NCBI GenBank assembly: GCA_038320885.1
Contig: JBBQER010000128.1
Span: 1 to 8,589 of the forward strand
Direction of reading: 5' to 3'
Source of the DNA: JBBQER01 sp038320885
GTDB lineage: Bacteria; Actinomycetota; Acidimicrobiia; IMCC26256; PALSA-610
DNA length: 8,589 bases
The translations under genes and the position numbers were made by a program. Of the stretch, positions 5,201 through 8,589 are shown one piece after another. Every line of letters starts with the position of its first letter. Positions within the stretch are counted from its first letter, which is position 1. The notes beneath the pieces are model-generated. The model did not search any database. It was not told the DNA's origin and was given only the letters and a program-made list of their open reading frames with translations.

Positions 5201-6343
5201 GTGGCAACACTCGGATCGGCGCGGACGCGCGCGATCAGTTCGTTTGCGCTCGTCGTTCTCGCGTGTGTCCTCACGTTCGTCTCGTTCATCGCGGTTTGGA
5301 CGCGCTCGCTCGTCCTCGACACGCGCGCGTACGTGCGCGCCGTCGGTCCGCTGATCCAGAAGCCCGCGCTGCGAGACGAGCTCTCGGTTCGGATCGTCGA
5401 CCAGCTGTACGCGCACGTCGACGTCCCGGGGCTCCTGCGCGATGCGCTGCCGAAGCGAGGGGACGTGCTGGCGCCGACGATCGCGCAGGGCATCCACGAC
5501 ACCTCGATCAAGCTCGCCTCCGCGGCGTTGGCGACCGAGGCGGTCCGCCGAGTGTGGGAGAACGCCAACAAGGTCGCGCACGACCAAGTCGTCAACGTGC
5601 TCGAGGGCAAGGGAACGATCCTCACGACCGCCGAGGGTGAGGTCGCGATCGAGCTCCGCCCGCTCGTGGCGAAGGTCCGGGAGGCACTCGACCGGAACGG
5701 CGTGCACCTCTTCGACAGTGTTCCCGCGGCGGAGCTCGATCGGCGGTTCGTGCTGTTCCGCTCGACGGATCTCGCTCGCGCCCAAACCGCGACCCGGCTG
5801 CTCGACGCACTCGGCAAATGGCTGCCGTTTGCCACGTTGGCGGTGTTCGCGGGAGCGATCGCGCTCAATCCCCGGCGGCGCCGGGCGACCGGGTACTGCG
5901 CACTGGCGCTCGCGGCGACGATGGTGGTCCTGACGATCGGCTTGGCGATCGGGCGCTCGTACTACCTCGATCACGTCGGCAGCGGCATCTCGCGCGGGGC
6001 CGCTGCGGTTCCGTTCGACGGGCTCGTGCGATCGTTGCACCGATGGGTTCGAGTCGTGTTCGTGCTCTCGGTCGCATTGTGGTTCGCGACCTGGGTCGCG
6101 GGATCCCGTGAAGTGATGGCGCGCGAGCGTGAGGTGCGAGAGGCGCTCGGTCGCGTCGCGCGCGCACACGGCCGGATGCTGGCCGGCGCGGGCGTGATCG
6201 TGGCGGCGTTGCTGCTGGTCGGTTGGGATCGCCCCAGCCCGCGCACCGTCGTCGGTGTCATCGTGGTGCTGCTGGTCTGGGAGGTGGCCCTACGCGTGCT
6301 GGCCCGAACGCCGCGACAACCTCGCGTCGAGAGCGCGGGGTGA
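5201..6343 (+). CDS. Six-helix integral membrane protein of unknown function with a large external loop
   Basis: A 380-residue protein. Hydrophobic segments lie at about residues 12-33, 206-223, 231-251, 284-302, 327-342 and 347-365. Residues 36-205 form one long hydrophilic region between helices 1 and 2. The positive N-terminus (SARTR) and the RRRR loop at 225-228 put the N-terminus and that loop inside, so the 170-residue region should be outside, with the C-terminus cytoplasmic. That region is helical and acidic/basic mixed (LRDELSVRIVDQLY, ALATEAVRRVWENANK), with no cysteines, protease or transporter motif. I recognise only a general actinobacterial hypothetical-membrane-protein pattern. 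Start: the frame is open back to 5141, but GTG 5201 gives a clean N-terminus and is preceded by TATCCT at leaderless spacing; upstream codons run through the TGTGGAT repeats. It converges on glnD with 6 bp between stops. Confidence 0.82.
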   Translation: MATLGSARTRAISSFALVVLACVLTFVSFIAVWTRSLVLDTRAYVRAVGPLIQKPALRDELSVRIVDQLYAHVDVPGLLRDALPKRGDVLAPTIAQGIHDTSIKLASAALATEAVRRVWENANKVAHDQVVNVLEGKGTILTTAEGEVAIELRPLVAKVREALDRNGVHLFDSVPAAELDRRFVLFRSTDLARAQTATRLLDALGKWLPFATLAVFAGAIALNPRRRRATGYCALALAATMVVLTIGLAIGRSYYLDHVGSGISRGAAAVPFDGLVRSLHRWVRVVFVLSVALWFATWVAGSREVMAREREVREALGRVARAHGRMLAGAGVIVAALLLVGWDRPSPRTVVGVIVVLLVWEVALRVLARTPRQPRVESAG

Positions 6344-6349
6344 GGGAGG

Positions 6350-8589
6350 TCAGTCGTCGAGTCGGGACAGCTCGAAGAGCACCGCTCGCCGCAGCTCCGC
6401 CAGCCGTTCCTCGCCGGTGAGCTTCTCACCGTGCGCGTCGATGACGTAGAAGCTGTCGACGACCTCGTCGCCCAGCGTCTGCACCTTCGCGTGCCGCACG
6501 TCGAGTTGCAGGTCGAGAAAGGCGCGCGCCAACCGGTAGAGCACACCGATCGCGTTGCTGGTGCGGATCTCGATGACCGACGCGTCTTCCGATGCGTCGT
6601 TGTGGACCGTGACCTCTGGCGTGATGCGTTGTCCCGCCCGACGGTTCGGCGCGGTCTTGTACGCCTGGGCGCGCTGCGCGATCCGCGGCTCGAGCGCGAG
6701 GCGGCCGTCGAGCACCTTGTCGAGGTTGGCCTGGAAACGCCCCCAGTCGTACTCGTCGCCGCGCTCGGGCTCGACCCGAAACACGTCGATCGCGACGGCG
6801 GCACCGCCCGGTTCTGCGACGCTCGAACGGAGGTCGGCGGCGAGCACGTCGAGACCTTGGATCGCGAACAACCCGCTCAGTTGGCAGAACAGACCAGGTC
6901 GGTCGGGCGCCACGACGACGACGCGACCGTCGGCGTCGCCTTGCACGATCACCGTGCTGCCCGCCGACTCCACGAGCGCGCGCAGCTCGGGCTCGAGCTC
7001 GTCGTCTCGGTGCGCCGGTTGCTGTCCGTCGAGCACGCGGCCGACGCCGTCGACCAGCTCCGCGATCAGACTCGCTTTCCATTGCGACCACGCGCTGTCG
7101 CCGGTCGCCTTGGAGTCAGCCTCCGTGAGCGCGGCGAGGAGCTCCAGTGTCCGGCGATCACGTACCGCGTCCGCCACGTGGGTGAGCGTGGCCGGGTCCT
7201 GGATATCGCGCCGGGTTGCCGCGTCGGCGATCAAGAGGTGGTCGCGCACGAGGCGCACCAGGACGTCGACGTCGGGTGCCGAGAAACCCATGCGCGTCGC
7301 GATGCGCTGCATGAGCTCGACGCCCGCGACCGTGTGATCGCCCGGGTAGCCCTTGCCGAGGTCGTGGAGCCAGGCCGCGACGAGCAGGAGGTCGGCGCGG
7401 CCCACCTGGGGTGCCAGCTCGGCGGCCAGGGCGGTCGCCTCCAGGAGATGCCGGTCGACGGTGAACCGGTGGTACGGGTTGTGCTGGCGGCGGCACCGCA
7501 CCGGCTCCCACTCGGGGAGAACGCGCGTGATGAGGCCGTACTGATCGAGTGCCTCGAACGCGGGGATCGCGTTCCGTCCGGCCGCGAGCAGCTGGAGCAA
7601 CGCGTCGCGCAGTCCGCCGGGCCAGGGGTCGCCCGGTGCCGGCGCATCGGCGCCGAGTTGCTCGAGCGATGCGCGCGAGATCGGCAACCCGGTCGTCACC
7701 GACGCGGTGGCCAACCGCAGCGCCAGGGACGGATCGGCGACTGATGCAACGTCTGCGAGCGCGACCTCCCCGTCGTGCTCCACGACGCCCTCGCTCAGTG
7801 GCCGATCGGCGCGCCCAAAGCCGGCGCCCGGTCGCTCGAGGAATCGGCGGACCCGATGCCAGGAATCGTCGCTCGCCCAGCTGATCGTCCGCGCCGCCGC
7901 CGATACCTGCTGCATGAGCGTGTCGGCGTCCTCGAATCCGAGCGCGTGGGCGACGCCTTCCTGCTCCTGCAGCAACAACTGGTCGGCCGCTCGCCGGGTC
8001 TGGCGGTGCAGCGCGACGCGAGCGTTGAGCAGAATGGTGTCACCCGTCGCGATGTCGTGGTCGAGTGGCGGAAGCATGTCGATCGCGACGGCGAGCGCGC
8101 GCAACCCGTGGACGTCGCGCATCCCTCCTCGTCCCTGCTTCAGGTCGGGTTCGAGGAGAAACGCGACGTCACCCTTGCGGCGGTGCCGTTCGGTGGTCAC
8201 GTCGTCGAGCTCTGGTATCCGGCTCTTGCAGTTGATCCGCCAGCTCTCGTGGGTTCGCCGGCGGAGCTCGGTTCCGAGCTCGGCGTCACCGGCGACCGTG
8301 CGCGCGTCGAGCGCGCCGAGCGCAGCATCGAGATCGCGATCACCGAACGCCAGCGCCCCGTCGAGCGTGTTCACGTGGTGGTCGAGCGCGATGCCCGCTT
8401 CCCAGATGGGATACCAGACCCGTTCCGCGAGCTCGTCGATGTCGGGACGATCCCGATGAACGAGCACGACGTCGAGATCGCTGCCCGGGGCGAGCTCCTC
8501 GCGCCCGTACCCTCCGACGGCGACCAGCGCCACGCCGGTCTCGTCGCCGAGCAGTTCGACCAGCCACCTGTCGGCGAGGCTTGCATAGG
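6350..8589 (-). CDS. glnD: [Protein-PII] nucleotidylyltransferase / removing enzyme, N-terminus cut by window edge
   Basis: 745 residues are visible and the frame is open at the right edge, so the N-terminus is missing. GlnD attaches a nucleotide to PII (GlnB/GlnK) in low nitrogen and removes it when glutamine is high; actinobacterial GlnD characterised in Corynebacterium and Streptomyces uses AMP. Domain order, numbered from the first complete codon: nucleotidyltransferase motif GGYGREELAPGSDLD (25-39, D37 and D39); PII-uridylyltransferase segment LLEPDLKQGRGGMRDVHGLRA (144-164 region); HD hydrolase with HNPYHRFTVDRH (369-380), the HD dyad H408-D409 in AWLHDLGKG, H418 and H450; first ACT domain from about 556 (VVVVAPDRPGLFCQLSGLF) and second from about 671 (IEIRTSNAIGVLYRLARAF). 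All catalytic and sensory parts look intact. GTG 8533 is an internal codon, not the start, since ASLADRWLVELLGDETG precedes it in frame. glnK and amtB, usual neighbours, would be beyond the right edge. Confidence 0.95.
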   Translation of the reverse strand, partial: YASLADRWLVELLGDETGVALVAVGGYGREELAPGSDLDVVLVHRDRPDIDELAERVWYPIWEAGIALDHHVNTLDGALAFGDRDLDAALGALDARTVAGDAELGTELRRRTHESWRINCKSRIPELDDVTTERHRRKGDVAFLLEPDLKQGRGGMRDVHGLRALAVAIDMLPPLDHDIATGDTILLNARVALHRQTRRAADQLLLQEQEGVAHALGFEDADTLMQQVSAAARTISWASDDSWHRVRRFLERPGAGFGRADRPLSEGVVEHDGEVALADVASVADPSLALRLATASVTTGLPISRASLEQLGADAPAPGDPWPGGLRDALLQLLAAGRNAIPAFEALDQYGLITRVLPEWEPVRCRRQHNPYHRFTVDRHLLEATALAAELAPQVGRADLLLVAAWLHDLGKGYPGDHTVAGVELMQRIATRMGFSAPDVDVLVRLVRDHLLIADAATRRDIQDPATLTHVADAVRDRRTLELLAALTEADSKATGDSAWSQWKASLIAELVDGVGRVLDGQQPAHRDDELEPELRALVESAGSTVIVQGDADGRVVVVAPDRPGLFCQLSGLFAIQGLDVLAADLRSSVAEPGGAAVAIDVFRVEPERGDEYDWGRFQANLDKVLDGRLALEPRIAQRAQAYKTAPNRRAGQRITPEVTVHNDASEDASVIEIRTSNAIGVLYRLARAFLDLQLDVRHAKVQTLGDEVVDSFYVIDAHGEKLTGEERLAELRRAVLFELSRLDD

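Noticed and set aside
4870..5640. 256-residue plus-strand ORF crossing the divergent region
   Set aside because: Arg-rich; it overlaps the small protein, both proposed promoters and the membrane gene in wrong frames.
6431..7744. 437-residue plus-strand ORF
   Set aside because: Antisense to the well-supported glnD frame with all its motifs.
8340..8589. GTG at 8533 as the true start of glnD, and small minus-strand ORFs at 8340-8567 and 8371-8586
   Set aside because: The glnD frame continues in register to the right edge with plausible sequence before the GG motif; the small ORFs are other frames of the same DNA.

Overview
This is a dense, high-GC chromosomal stretch, probably from an actinobacterium. 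The evidence is strong third-position GC (which creates long antisense ORFs), frequent GTG starts, extended -10 boxes (TANNNT) set directly against start codons, and a compact PII-modifying GlnD. No mobile element, CRISPR array, phage gene or RNA gene was recognised. The phylum is inferred; no marker here fixes the class.

Layout, left to right. (1) Minus strand, 1-1433: a cyclase-family (PF04199-type) metal hydrolase followed, after 4 bp, by a pyridoxamine-5'-phosphate-oxidase-like flavin-fold protein that runs off the left edge. (2) Plus strand, 1530-3666: a three-gene operon made of agmatine deiminase (aguA), N-carbamoylputrescine amidase (aguB, joined by an ATGA overlap) and a 59-residue two-CxxC putative zinc ribbon. 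Together AguA and AguB convert agmatine to putrescine, ammonia and CO2. (3) Minus strand, 3726-5094: a 71-residue unknown protein followed by a CrtC/AttH-like (lipocalin-fold) protein of unknown substrate. (4) Plus strand, 5201-6343: a six-helix membrane protein with a large outside loop. (5) Minus strand, 6350-8589: glnD, the PII nucleotidylyltransferase/removing enzyme, lacking only its N-terminus because of the right window edge; it converges on the membrane gene with 6 bp between the stops.

Two divergent intergenic regions carry the regulatory signals. All four first genes of the divergent units have a TANNNT hexamer 6-8 nt upstream of the start codon, the spacing expected for leaderless transcripts, whereas most of the following genes rely on Shine-Dalgarno sequences or overlap. 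The 5095-5200 region also carries three same-strand copies of TGTGGAT (a DnaA-box-like core) in 44 bp, lying over or next to both promoters.

Functionally the window combines nitrogen and polyamine catabolism (aguAB), nitrogen-status signalling (glnD) and several unassigned proteins. No strong evidence of a wholly new multi-gene system was seen. The best leads are the TGTGGAT cluster with its two divergent genes, the small zinc ribbon tied to aguAB, and the small-protein/CrtC-like pair.
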